Shown here: in pieces, positions 1-11,472 of the stretch
Position numbering within the stretch: the stretch's first letter is position 1
How the letters are laid out: each line of letters starts with the position of its first letter
Source of the DNA: Pseudoscleropodium purum
Taxonomy: Eukaryota; Streptophyta; Bryopsida; Hypnales; Brachytheciaceae
NCBI GenBank assembly: GCA_963969395.1
Contig: OZ017797.1
Coordinates: forward strand, 22,444,001 to 22,508,000
Length of the DNA: 64,000 bases
Direction: 5' to 3'
Made by a program: the position numbers and the translations under genes
The notes under the pieces: generated by a model
The model's database searches: none
Told to the model about the DNA's origin: nothing
Seen by the model: the letters and a program-made list of their open reading frames with translations, nothing else

Positions 1-1577
1 GCGGCTGATTGGAGATCGTTGTCCACCATTTTTCTTCGGGCATAAAAAGACTGTACCAATGAAATTGCAAGTTCTTCTAGCAAACAAAATGGTGGACTTT
101 GTAATTTGTTCATGTGCTTCTCTAACTTCCTCATGATATGCAACACCTTCCCCATGCATGGTGATTTTAAATCCAAATCGCGGAGTGCACATATGATTGG
201 TTCAACCATCTCCACATAATTAATGGACCGATTCCAAAAATGGTCATCAAGAACAATTTTCTTCACCGCTAAGGCCAAGTCTTTTGGTTGGATTTTGGCT
301 CCACGTTTCTTCTTGAGAGTATGTACATACTCAACCCATTGCGGATCTACCACCGTTTGTTCCAATGCTCCTCTCAATTTTGTCAAACATTCCATCATGA
401 TAAATTTAGAAACGAACCTTGTATCCCCAGGCATCAAGAGACCAAGATTTGGTGAATACTTTCGCAATAGAGCTAGCGGCATATGTCTCTTCCTGATAAA
501 TTTAGCTACAAGAACTCCTTTATCCAATTTGGAAGCAATCCATTTCTGTGCAGTCCAATCTTTCAACAACAAATTCAATGCATGTACCACGCACCCTTGG
601 TAAAAAATATGAGGATATTTTGTAGATATTACATCCCATGCAGACAGATTCACGGGAGCATTATCCGTAGTTATTAACACAACGTTCTTGGACCCCACTT
701 GTTCAATGAACTTTTCCAACACAGCTGCCAAGTACTTCGCATTTTTTTCACAACCACTTATATCCACAGATCCAAGAAATTCTTCACTTGCGGATGATAC
801 AAGCATGGCAATGATGAGAGGTCAATTAGTCACTGAGCTCCATCCATCAATGGACAATGTTGCTCTAAATTTTCGAATGCTATCTTCGATCCGTGCATTC
901 AACTATGTCTCAATGTTGGTCTTCGCCTCATTCAACAATTTGTATCGAAGATCGTGGTATGAGGGAGGAATGTATGGCCTACCGAACGCAGCCGTTTTCT
1001 TCACTGCTTCTTTAAAAGTTGGATTTCGAGCCACGGAAAATGGTATATTCGCCGAATAAAAAAAATTTGCCCACACTGAATGTAATTTGCGTCTATGACC
1101 TTCTTCAAACCCATTCACTAAGCTGCCTTACCTCTGAGGCCTAGAACTTGATGCCTTCGGGGTTTCACGTTCACTAGAAGCTTCCGTACTCAAAGTCATT
1201 TCAGTTGTGGCACATACCATTGATACCAATTCTTTGGACGCTGAACAAGAATCTTCGTGGTCAGAATGCGACACAGCCTTTCCGGCCGAAAACTCTTGAA
1301 CATCTAAAGGGCCAGGGTTGCCATCCACATTGTCCATTACAACGCGTTTTGGAAAAACTCCTTTGCAATGCCGAAATAAATCTCGAACTGCCATTGATAA
1401 TCGTGAACAAAGGCTCACCCCTTTATCACGTGCACCTCCGGGCCCAGAATAGCCTAAGTGGCTGAACATACGGCTGAGCTTCCTTGACATGCTCGCTTTG
1501 CAAAGCCTACATTTTACTTTACCACCCTCTTGCACACTAAACCAAGGAGAAAAATCCCCCGTCGGTTTGGCCACCAT
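1..1577 (-). pseudogene. hAT-family transposase (BED finger, DUF659-like), decayed, runs off window start
   Basis: One reading frame runs from an ATG at 1577 down to position 1 and beyond, interrupted by three stops: TAA (1128-1130), TAG (903-905) and TGA (822-824). The N-terminus has a BED-type zinc finger (SPWFSVQ, then KCRLC and a His/Cys pair). After a Ser-rich linker comes a hAT/DUF659-type core with IDGWSSVTN, a TTDNAP motif, the QGCVVHALN stretch and the GDTRFVSKF motif, all hallmarks of plant hAT-like transposases. An active enzyme would cut and paste its own element using an RNase H-like DDE fold. All three stops could come from single C-to-T changes (CAA, CAG, CGA), so it looks like a methylated, dead copy. 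The C-terminal dimerisation region lies outside the window. The family call is firm; the exact start is not, since an upstream exon may exist. Confidence 0.85.
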
Positions 1578-1894
1578 ACTAACAAGTGTATGTTTTACCT
1601 CAATTTCAAAAGAAACCAATAAAATGTTTTAAATTTGAAACCCACAACGTGACAATGTATACAATATCAATGAAATTAGTCACACAAAGCTTTGAAAATC
1701 AAAAAACCCCCCGTCCACCGAACTATGCATTACCAAGTAAGAGACTCAATAAATTGAAGCTCATAGCCCTTGGAAATCTTAGCGTTCGATTTTTCGAGAG
1801 TGAATACCAAAGCTTCTCTTCTAACATTTATAGTCCCCTCCAGAAAATTAAAGGTTCATTTTTAGGGTTTCCGTTCAAAAACAAGAAACGGCCC

Positions 1895-2110
1895 GGATGA
1901 GGCTGAAGCGGACGGGCAGACGGGGGCGGGCGGGCGGACAGGCCAGACGGATCGGACGGGCGGTCAGACGCGGCGGACGGGGCGGTTGGACGAGGCGGTC
2001 GGATGGGACTGTCCGCACTGTCCGCCTTCCGACGCCATTCGCGCTTTGGACACGCCGACCACCCCACTTAAACACTGACCGCCGACGGCGTCCGCCCAGC
2101 TGTCCATTGG
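1895..2110. repeat. GC-rich GGGCGGAC-type degenerate repeat island
   Basis: About 215 bp of very GC-rich sequence made of degenerate copies of cggacgggcgga-like words, in sharp contrast to the AT-rich surroundings. It lies just upstream of the hAT transposase. Related islands occur at 4930-5335, 7370-7506 and, very decayed, near 10970-11135. I read these as subterminal repeats of hAT-like elements; that is inference. Long reading frames across it on both strands are composition artefacts. Confidence 0.7.
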
Positions 2111-2231
2111 AGCATCCTAACAAGCCGATATTACTCAAAAAGAGCGGTAACATTTCCAAAAAAAAACAGCCTAATAATCACTGCTAAATGAGGATCAATG
2201 TAATTGATTTATCATTTTTAAAAAAAAAAAT

Positions 2232-2275
2232 GTAAACCCTAAACCCTATACCCTAATTACCCTAAACCTTTTCTT
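2232..2275. repeat. Degenerate interstitial telomere-type repeats (CCCTAAA)
   Basis: A short run of aaccctaaaccctataccctaa-like units matches the plant TTTAGGG telomere motif on the other strand. It is far too short and imperfect to be a chromosome end. Confidence 0.6.
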
Positions 2276-2279
2276 TTCT

Positions 2280-4015
2280 CCCCTAAATTGTTTTACGAAT
2301 GAGGGGAATGTGGTTAAGCTGAATATGTTTGGATTATTTACTCATATTATCCTTCTAAATAGGTTTTGAGAAGATCTGAAGATGGTGGGGATTTTTTGAA
2401 AGTTCATTAGGAAATCAAATGTTTTGCAGAAATAATCAATTCCTTTTTCATCATAAGCAAATGAAATTTTAAAAAAAGGCCCCAATACATAATTAGAATA
2501 ACAGTTTTATGGATTTCAACCTCATGATATTTAATAAAAGGTTGTGTTTTCTAATTAGAAGTGCATTACGATCTTCAAATGAACATCGAGTCTTTCATAT
2601 TTTTTAATGAAATTTTGATTAGATTTGAAAACAAAGAAAAAGAATCAATGTTTTAACTTTCAAATCATATATGGCTATATTTTTCCTTAAAAACATAGAA
2701 AAATTCGTTACTTGAGTTGATTGAGTAGAATACATTATACACTTATACATGTGCTATATTTATTTTGAAGGGTAATTCCAATATTCTTATTTCAGATGTT
2801 TTTAAATATTAATTTTAAAAAAGAGGGTTCATTGTTTAAAGATCTAAAAAATTGACAAATATAATTTCTATTATAAATAGGAATTGAATTCGGAATTCGA
2901 TTTTTGAAATGATTCAAATGAACAAGATATTGATTATAAAATATTTCTTTGTTTGAGTTTTCAAAATGAATTCACGAAACAATTGCAAATTTTTGAACTT
3001 AGGTATATGATATTGTTTTCGGTTTGTACTTTGTAGAGTATAATACTTCAATTTTAATCCTAAATAAATGAAAAAATTCCACATGAATGAAATGTTTCTA
3101 TGTATTGCACAAAGATTTTTACCAATTACTATGATAATTAAATACATTGTTACATTTCATAAAATATTCTACATAGAAAGAAAAAATCATTTCAGTTTTC
3201 AATCATGATAAACGATGTCTTCTACTCTTTCTGTTATATGTTCATTTTGTATAACATGTACATTATACAATCTTTGAGAGCAGGGGAGTTCATTTTTGAC
3301 TCTCATTGAAATAGAAAATATATTTGTGTTTGGATTTTGAAATCATTATCACATTATGTATTCTACGGTCTTGCAAGAATGCATCTTGTTCCTTCCTTTG
3401 AATCCTTTTGATATTTTTTTTTTCCTTTGCTTTCTCATAGTGCTCTTGTTCTCTTGTTATCTTCATTTGACGAGCCTATTTGGCTTGGCTCTTAGTTTTT
3501 GTTTTTTTTAATGCAATGGTTTATGCATATGTTATAAAAAATATATATTATTTATTTAAAATTAATATATTGATGAAGAAACGCATAAAGGCATTGAATG
3601 CTTTCACATTTAAAGTTATAAATCTATCATAAATTACTCTTGCAAATTTGAATGATTGAATCAAAAATTTGAAAATGTAATTACAAGAGCTTTCAATTCA
3701 ATCAATTGCATAAATCATAAATGTTGAAATGCAACTCGTATGAGTTTAGCATCTATGAAGATTAATTCATGTCATCCACATGCAATTTTCCAATTTAATA
3801 AAATGCAATTGAGTGCTTCAATTTTTTTCTTTTCAATTCTCTAAGTAACATTCACTTCATATCTTTCTCTATTTGTTTATCTATTTTTTGGCAACAAATG
3901 GAGAAACCATCTTTGTCTATATTTGCACATGCACTCTTATTTGATTGATGAAGAATAGATCTATGAAATATATAATCATTGATTTGTTCATGTTGATTTA
4001 TCTAATATATTTTAT
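2280..4015. other. AT-rich intergenic DNA, no feature seen
   Basis: About 1.7 kb of AT-rich sequence with only short chance reading frames. I see no domain, RNA gene or clear repeat boundary. Confidence 0.6.
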
Positions 4016-4016
4016 G

Positions 4017-4067
<51 letters not shown>
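4016..4067. repeat. (TA)n microsatellite
   Basis: Uninterrupted TA dinucleotides for roughly 50 bp. Confidence 0.95.
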
Positions 4068-4069
<2 letters not shown>

Positions 4070-4284
4070 TTAAAGGAGTATGAAAGACAAGATTGACAGA
4101 TTGTGTTCAAATGTTGTTGATTTTGAAATGATTTAGTACTATATCATTTATAAGAATATTATAATAGTATTATGTTATAATATTCCTAAAACAATTGCAA
4201 CAAATATTAAAATACATGCTAAGTTAGGTTTGTTAGCCTACCAATTGTTCATTAATAGACATAATTGAGTAGCCCCCTTAAATG

Positions 4285-4480
4285 AAACACTCAATATCTA
4301 ATATCTTACAATCCAAATGGTGGATTTGTCTAAAATTTTTTCCACATCTTTTCCAACTAATTTACTACAAGATCCTACGGTTACATATGCCCAAAAGTAT
4401 TTTTCTTCCAAAACTTGGTATTTGCACTACTACTGGCAGTTTTGAAGTGTTTTTAGTGAAAAGAACTTTAGAGGTTAAAC
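4285..4480 (+). mobile_element. Terminal fragment of the TTAA inverted-repeat element family
   Basis: About 190 bp ending in actttagaggttaa match the right end of the intact element at 27052-27973. Shared sequence includes a 'cttacaatcc' stretch, 'aagatcctac' with 'ggttacat', and 'ggcagttttgaag'. The other end of the element is missing, so this is a truncated copy. Confidence 0.65.
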
Positions 4481-4929
4481 ATCTATACCATGAGATTTTG
4501 AAAAAAGAACAATTTGCTTCATTCGGGATAACTATAAGTCCATGCTCTTTTTCGATAGCCAAAACACGCTTGCAAGGACTTGGACATTTAGCGGTTTACT
4601 AAGTGATTAGACGTCAACTAATTCAATTTCATAGTAGAATTTTTATTCAACTACCTTCTTACAATTGCTTTATACACAATGCAACGTAAATATTTGGGTA
4701 CATATATTAAACGTCGCAATCCTTTCGTGAATTTTTGCACATTTTAGCTCATATCTTTGTACAAAAATATCATTTACCAAGAATTCATAAATTTGGTCAT
4801 AAAGGAAGGTTACCTTTTTTAATTTCAAATTTTACATTGAATGAATGAAAAGTTAGTTGAACTATACAGTGCCATGAAGACCTTTGTTTATCGTGCAAAA
4901 TATGGGTTTAAGGTCGCTTTAGGGTCAAA

Positions 4930-5335
4930 CCGCCCCATCCGCCCTCGTACCCGTCCGCCCCATCCGCCCAGACCTCCGTTTGCCCAGACCCCGTCCGTCC
5001 CATCCGCCCAAACCCCCGTCCGCTCAAACCCTGTCCGCCGTCCGCCCTGTCTGCCCCGTCCGCCCCGCTACCCGTCCGCACCGTCCTCCGTAAGCCCTGT
5101 CCGTCGGATCCGACGTCCGCCCTGACCGCCCCGTCCGCCCCAATACCTGTCCGCCCCGTTACGACGATGCGTCCGCCCCCCTGGACCGTCCGATCGGGCG
5201 GACGCCAGATTTGTCCGCCCGTGACCGTCCGATCGAGCGGACGGGGCTCTAGGGTTTCGGGGAGGCGGACGGCCGATCCATCCGCCACCCCTGGCCCGTC
5301 CGATCGGGCAGACTGTTTAGGGCCGTCCGCATTGT
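4930..5335. repeat. GC-rich GTCCGCCC-type degenerate repeat island
   Basis: Some 400 bp of degenerate ccgtccgcccc-like words, mostly C-rich on the plus strand, ending about 190 bp before the ATG of the kinase pseudogene. A possible element end, tagggtcaaac at 4920-4930, loosely resembles the complement of the gtcaaccctg at 7497-7506. The two may be the ends of one hAT-like unit enclosing the kinase. No matching 8-bp target duplication was found, so this boundary is uncertain. Confidence 0.6.
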
Positions 5336-5525
5336 CACTTTTGTTTTGCCCCTTGTGAATGCAAGGTGGAGCGGAGAGCTTGGTGGTTCATCCTCCATTG
5401 GCTCCTTTCTGAGGCAAGGCAAGAGTGGTTTATTGGGGCCCCCTTGTTGCCAATTTTTTGAACACTTGCGCGTGAATTCAATTTCAAATTAAAAAATTTG
5501 ATCTATATCAATTTCATTTGTCACG

Positions 5526-7019
5526 ATGACGAAGGGGAAGAAGAAGGTTGCGAAGCTAAAACATGGAGAGGGACCATCAAACTTGGAGGTAGCTCGCCAA
5601 AGTCTTTCGGAGGAATGCAAAAAATTCATGATTGAGCGCATCGTTCAATTTTATAAATCGGAAACAACATTGTCTTTAGACAATAAGTACATCAGATATC
5701 AAGAGGAGTGCGTGTCTAAATTCAAGGTAGACATGACACAGATGTTGTTGGATGCATTGAATGTGGCGAAGTGGCATGACGAAATGCATAAAACGTACTT
5801 CACCAAATGTTTGAAGAACAAGGTTCATGACGCTTTGTGGAATTCTAAAGTCATTTTGGTTAAATATGGCAAGGAATATCGACCCAATGACGCCCAGTTT
5901 GAAAAAATGATTCTGAAAGCGGACTTATTTAGGGGGCGATGTGCTCCATTCGCCAAAACGCACAATCGAGTTGGTTCAATTGGTTGGTGGAAAAGCAACG
6001 ATGGAGTTGCTGAAGCGGAAAGGACCAAACGGCACCTCATAGCACTTCCAGATACAGCCCGCGTGATTGCTGTTGATGATAGAATGATGAGAGGTGGATA
6101 TGCAACGATTCAAAAGGTTCGTATTGAAGGATGTCCAGGAATACTTCCTCATTGGGAGTTTGCGGCAAAGAAATCCATTCACCACCAAACTCGACCCGAT
6201 CTTGCAAAATTAGAACATCAAAACGAATCAATGGCTGTTCGAATTCCACACGTGGGTGTGATACAGTTTGCTGCGGTGTACGGAACGACGTATGAAGGTT
6301 ATACGTATTAGTAGAATGGTGGAACTCTTCGACAAATGTTGAATATGGATAAGAACTTTCTAGACAACATTCAAATCCGTTTGATGTATACGAATCCAAC
6401 CGAAGAAGAGGTTGTAAAAGCTCACCGTTTAGGGTGATATCGGAAGAAGCGCACGGAGTTGACATGGGCGTTTATGCATATAATGTATGCAATGCATCTT
6501 GCTGGACATTTGCACAATGATCTTTCTCCGGACAACATCTTGTTGCATTTTCCAGAGGATGAGTCACGTGTGTACATTGGAGTTTGCGATTGGGGCATGA
6601 CCACCTTAGCTTCTCAGCCAATGAAGTCTTTGTACACATTTACATCAGCAAATGAGATGAAACAAACTTTGTAGAGGAGATGGTGGGTGGATCCACGTAT
6701 TGCATATTTGCATAAAGCAGGTGCAAATGTGGAAGTCATTCCGATGTATTCACGTAAGTCGGAAGAGTATGCCATTCGAAAAATTGCTCGGCGGATGAAT
6801 GGAAACAACATGTCAGAGGCGTATTTCAACGTGCTACAAAAAATACCTAGTGCGACACAATTTGCCTTTCATGACTTTGCAAAAGTGTTTTATGCTTACT
6901 TGAAGCGCATTTCTTCGAAGACTGACGATGAAAATACTAGTTTGGCCCATGTGATTACGCGATTTTCTAATACATATCGTTGGCCGATGCCAGATGAACA
7001 TTTCCGCCATTTATATTAG
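5526..7019 (+). pseudogene. Protein-kinase-like gene, decayed, inside GC-repeat islands
   Basis: A single 498-codon frame from ATG 5526 to TAG 7019 contains premature stops TAG-TAG (6309-6314), TGA (6435-6437) and TAG (6672-6674). The first ~180 residues are Lys-rich and not recognised. A kinase fold follows: glycine loop (RGGYATIQKVR, about 189-199), the ATP-anchoring Lys in EFAAKK (about 215), catalytic loop HNDLSPDN (about 330-337, equivalent to HRDxxxxN) and CDWG (about 354-357) in place of DFG. The C-lobe runs to the end without a recognisable APE motif. Each stop is explained by one transition (for example CAG to TAG, CGA to TGA). Lack of introns and GC-rich flanks suggest a kinase carried within a transposon. 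Activity is unlikely with these stops; the DWG motif might already mark a pseudokinase. Confidence 0.75.
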
Positions 7020-7369
7020 ATTGGTAGTGCAAAAGTAGTAGTTGAATAGGTTATATAGGCATTAAAAATTAGTCTAGAAATATAGAGTTGGAATGAAAAA
7101 AATTATATGTGCAATTAGCCAAATGTGCACAATGTATGGTATTCTACATTAAATTGAATACATTTTGCCCATATTGATTATGTTTGTATTTGTGTTGATC
7201 TTGATTTTTTAAATAGTATATATATATATTTGAAGTCACAAACTTTTTTAGTTTGCCTTCTGAAAATGAATTGGAATTTTTTCATAGTTTCAAGACTATC
7301 ATGGACTCATGGTCAAACTTTATAATCTTTTAAATTGTTTAAAGATTAAGGGAGTGACTGCGGGGCAGT

Positions 7370-7506
7370 TTGGGTAGGGCGGTCGGGGGAAATAGGGCCG
7401 TCAAAGCGGACGGGGCGGTCCCGGCGGACGCTACGTCCGCGGGGACCGCGAATGTCAGTGGACGCTGCGGACACAGCGTCCGCGTCCGGACGTCATGTCA
7501 ACCCTG
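7370..7506. repeat. GC-rich island ending in a hAT-like terminus
   Basis: GC-rich words (gcggacggggcggtcccggcgg and similar) are followed by gtccggacgtcatgtcaaccctg at the AT-rich boundary. The reverse complement begins CAGGGTTGACATG, which fits the CAGGG-type start common in hAT inverted repeats. It sits about 350 bp after the kinase pseudogene. Confidence 0.55.
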
Positions 7507-7594
7507 CATTATTGACATAAAAACATAGGTTTGTTTTTCTCAATGTCACCTAAAATCCATTCCCTTTGACATCAACAAACTTTGGTTTCTTATA

Positions 7595-8011
7595 GTGCAA
7601 GAAACACATGTTTAGTATTGTTGTCATACATTTGTAGGGGTAGAGACATACCTACATCCTTGAATGCTCTATTGTCTTTTTAAATTTTTTTAAGAAAAAC
7701 AATAACCATCAATTAAAGTGCATGGAAAAGAACAAACACAAAGGGGGCTCAATTGGGGTCCAAGGCAGGCATGGAAAGATTATTAGTGAGAGTAGGAACT
7801 AACCTCCAAGTAGGAGTAAATAAACTATGAAAGCAAAAAACATCATTTTTTCAACAAATGGAATTAAACTCCCAAATAAAATTTACTTTGAATTCTTCTT
7901 ATCCCCACTATTCGCTTACCTAATAATCATCCACCCTTTGAAAGATGGATGGTTTAAAAAATAAACCTCTTCTAATTAACCTAGTCAAGACTCAAATAAC
8001 TAGAAATATTT
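7595..8011. repeat. Diverged copy of dispersed repeat R1
   Basis: Shares an ordered series of words with 22120-22537 and 24600-25029: gcaagaaacacat, gaatgctc, aataaccatcaa, acacaaagggggctcaatt, caaataacta. Identity is clearly lower than between the other two copies. Confidence 0.75.
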
Positions 8012-8072
8012 GATAAATTATTCTCAAAGAAATTTGAAATTTTGACAAGGAAATGAAATTTTGGCACCAAAC

Positions 8073-9501
8073 ATTGTTGCAACTTAGTGTTTTTTTACTT
8101 GTAAAAACTGAAAGTATAACCATAGGAGAGCATTACCTAAGTGATAGGTACTTAGTAAAAAATGACTCAATTTTTTGACTAGTAGGTTCATTCTATGTTT
8201 TTATAGTAACAAAGAAAATCATCCATCACACTCTTTGGGTTCTCAACATCATTTAAAGGTTGAACAAACATGTTTTCATCTTCATTGTAACATCACATGA
8301 TATAAGTCCACTATATGAACTAGCTCCCTACCAGAAAATAAGAATCTACAAATATTGACATTTACTTTTCCAACACACAAAAATGGCCATCAAAAAGCCA
8401 CATATACAAAACTTCTTGTAACCCTTTATTTATGGGACCTCCAAAAGAAAACAAGATGTTGAGTTTGGATGGATTTGTATCTTGAATCAAAACAAATAAT
8501 GTAGGCTGGACGATGATCAATTAAGAAGTATAATGGCAATACCATATTCTAGCTTTGCAATCATGACATTATATTAGAGTTTGTTTTAACCCTTAAGAGC
8601 TCCAACATCCATATTTAGAATGATGAATAGAAGGCTTGTAGGTAGTCTTTAGTCCAACCAACTTCTCATTCATCCAATGTCATACTTGAATCTTGAAAAT
8701 ACAACCTTCCATAATGACCCATTTCATGAAATTATGGTAACTGATATTTTTTTGTAAAAAATATAAGCAAAAATGTGCAGAAATTCAAAAATGGATCAAG
8801 GCGTTTGAGGGTCAAGCAAACAACGACAGAAATGAAGAAAAAAATGGGAGAAGTCTGATCAGCATGAACTGGAATGAAACATAACGAAACATATTAATGA
8901 AGGCTGCACTTGGACATAGCCTATCTGATTCCAGAGCCAAAGGCAATTCACTTGGCTGCTACGAGAGGGGAAACTCACATAATACCCCTCCGGAGAAGGA
9001 ACTTGACAGCTATGGATTGTTCCTCAATTGAAAAGTCACAAAACTCACGTTTCTGATTAAAATCTATCATCTCGGAACAGAACTAACTAAGGAACTCATT
9101 GGACAGAATAGAACATCAAATAAAATAACATCGAACCTGGGTGATAGCATCCTCTTATGGTTGCAATGCACGAATTGCAATGTTAACAAGTCCATAGGCC
9201 ACAGAGTCCTGCAAGGCGTACAAAGCTCAAAGAATCACAGCAAGAGAACAGGAGGCTCAATGCATGCTCAACAAGTCTCAAATGCGAGTGAAGGAATCTG
9301 GCCGTCCAAAAATTCAATGTTTCTACTTCATTACTAACAGGACGATGATGTTTCCTAATATATATACCTGTAAGGTTGGGATTGTGAACACTAGCTTTAA
9401 GTACTCTCGAATTTTGTTCAAAATTGTCACGAGACTTGGGGATTCCGTAAGTCATTGCCGTTTTTATAAAGAAGCGTAATTGTGCGACTATGACCTTGAA
9501 A
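8073..9501. repeat. Segmental duplication copy 1 (pair at 28372-29380)
   Basis: Collinear with 28372-29380, from attgttgcaacttagtg to gactatgaccttgaaa, with very high identity between about 8960 and 9300 and some extra sequence near 8245-8580. Repeat R1 lies just upstream here, as it does further upstream in the second copy. The duplicated unit therefore probably included R1. Confidence 0.8.
9155..9208 (-). other. Possible terminal coding exon, duplicated
   Basis: On the minus strand a good acceptor (gccttgcag) is followed by 17 in-frame codons, DSVAYGLVNIAIRALQP, and a TAA. The duplicate at 29050-29103 keeps acceptor, frame and stop, with one residue changed (I to T). No upstream exon or family is recognised. 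It may be the tail of a gene fragment. Confidence 0.3.
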
Positions 9502-9960
9502 CCCAAAATTCAGGTTGGTTATTTTAATCATCTTGTGTTTGGGGTTTGAACAGGGAAATCCTACCGACGAAGCTGAATGAAGCAGTCGATCGGCCTCTCA
9601 ATCTAAAAGCCTCAAGACACCGAGAAGAGCGCAAACGTAGTTAACCACGGGGCTGTTCCAAGAGAAATTGCCTAACGCTGCCATTTTTTTTTAGCTCCGT
9701 TGTTCAAATTTGAAAATAGAAGTTCTTTTTTGAAACTCCAATCACGTAAAAGTGAAGTAGACTATTGTATTTATGTGTGAAAATTTTTTCAATCAACTCA
9801 TCGCTTAGATTGACAGATTACAAAGTTCGAAGTTTGTTAAAAAAAAAAATTTATCCTTGCCCAACAAGGATAACAAACGCAGTTACGCCCTTTTTGCATA
9901 GAAATCTAAATTGTTGATTTCTAAATTGATGGTTGTGAGGTAGCATCCTATAAAATACTA

Positions 9961-10538
9961 TTCCTTTGTCCCAAAATAAATTTGGAGTTTCTAAATATAC
10001 TTTTGTCCCAAATCGAATTTGAAATGGCTCTCCATAACTTGATCAACAACAAATGAAGCTAGTTCAAACACCCAAAAGCAAAAGAATCTACAAATATCAC
10101 ACTTTAGAGACTATACAACAACTTGATCCTTGCAAAGGGAATTGAAACATAGCCTCTAACCAACTGAAGGTGAGGAATTCAACCCACAATTGTACAAAAA
10201 CACCTACTAACAAATCAATTGTTGAGAATTTCTTGGAATGGAATCATATGGCATCATTGGAAGTGAATATAGAGGATGTCATCAAACTTCACTATACCAA
10301 CATTGGTTAAGAAAATGATCCAAATCAACAACATTGAAGCAATTCTAAAGAGGGAGAATTTTTTTCAATTTTGTTGCCTTTTTTCAACATACATTGCTTC
10401 ATTGTTGACTTCCACTCTTTCACATATAGTGGGGTTTACTAGAAGCTAAAGTATCTAAGCAATTTCTTGAAGATAGAAGTAGCTCACAAATTAATCTAAC
10501 CATTTTTAGGAAACCCCAGATTTATTTTGAAACAAAGG
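9961..10538. mobile_element. Degenerate Stowaway-like MITE
   Basis: Left end ttcctttgtcccaaaataaa and right end ttattttgaaacaaagg form an inverted repeat of the 'CTCCCTCCGTCCC' Stowaway type, with TA next to each end. The interior (~580 bp) is AT-rich with no coding frame. Confidence 0.6.
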
Positions 10539-10969
10539 TAGCTATCACGTGAAGTGACATCGAAGTCGTTCTACATTGAATTTTAGTGTTAGTTGAACTC
10601 TCTTAAGAGTTATTCTTAGAGTTCATCTTATAATTCATATTAGCGTTCATGTGCCAAATGTTAAAGTTCATCCATTTTAGTATTTAGGTATTTAGGTGGA
10701 GAGAGCTCTTTGGCTTGACATTGTTGTTAAGTCAAAATTTTGTGAGCGTTTTTGAAGAGAGTTATGTGTTTTGCTTTGCTTGGAGATGATGGATTATCAT
10801 TTAGTAAAAGCTTCACTTCTTCTTTTATGTTTACACTCTTCGATTCTCCCTTTGTGGAATGAGAACCGCTTGACTTTGTATATGTAAATGCAATAGTTTT
10901 CTCACTTGAGAAGAATAAATGAAAGTTTGGCATTTGGTCAAAGATACAAAAAATAAATGAGGTGAATGG

Positions 10970-11135
10970 GGTGGATGGACGGATGGGACAAACACTCTAA
11001 ACAAATGGGGCAGATGGCTCCAACGAGCAACAACAAACAGCAAAATTCAATTTTTGTGAATGTCACAGGGCATTGCAGATCGTACACTCATATCCACTGA
11101 ATGTCCACGAATGTCCGGACGTCCTGACAACTCTG
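10970..11135. repeat. Decayed GC-repeat and hAT-like end
   Basis: Contains ggatggacggatgggac and later atgtccggacgtcctgacaactctg. The latter aligns with the hAT-like terminus at 7484-7506 (gtccggacgtcatgtcaaccctg) with several transitions. It lies about 340 bp beyond the C-terminal end of the second kinase pseudogene. Confidence 0.45.
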
Positions 11136-11472
11136 AAATTTAGGCTCATCTTCAAAATGAGACTTCAAATTCTTTCATTTTAATGAATACGTTCTTTATA
11201 CCATATTTTAATTATTCGTCCAACACTTCAAAATTTCCTACACAATTCTAATCATCATTCAAACCAATGGACATTACAATTATCAACAAACACATTCACT
11301 ACAAAATTATGTAAAAAGATTGTATATAAGATAAAATGGCTACATAAACAATACTTTCTTTCCAAAAAAATTGTGGTAGAACTTCAAAAATACTAAGATT
11401 CATCAAATATTAAAATGATACTCAAAGACAAAAAATTCATATACTATAAGTTCACACAAGTAATTCTACTCA

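Noticed and set aside
1875..2187. Arg/Gly/Pro-rich frames over the GC islands (also 4841-5358)
   Set aside because: Simple-composition repeats open in several frames on both strands.
2232..2275. True telomere
   Set aside because: Only a few imperfect units, with unique sequence on both sides; the same applies to 43766-43804.
5526..7019. Idea that the kinase gene uses an alternative genetic code or programmed readthrough
   Set aside because: It uses three different stop sequences at positions typical of random decay, and the intact genes nearby use the standard code.
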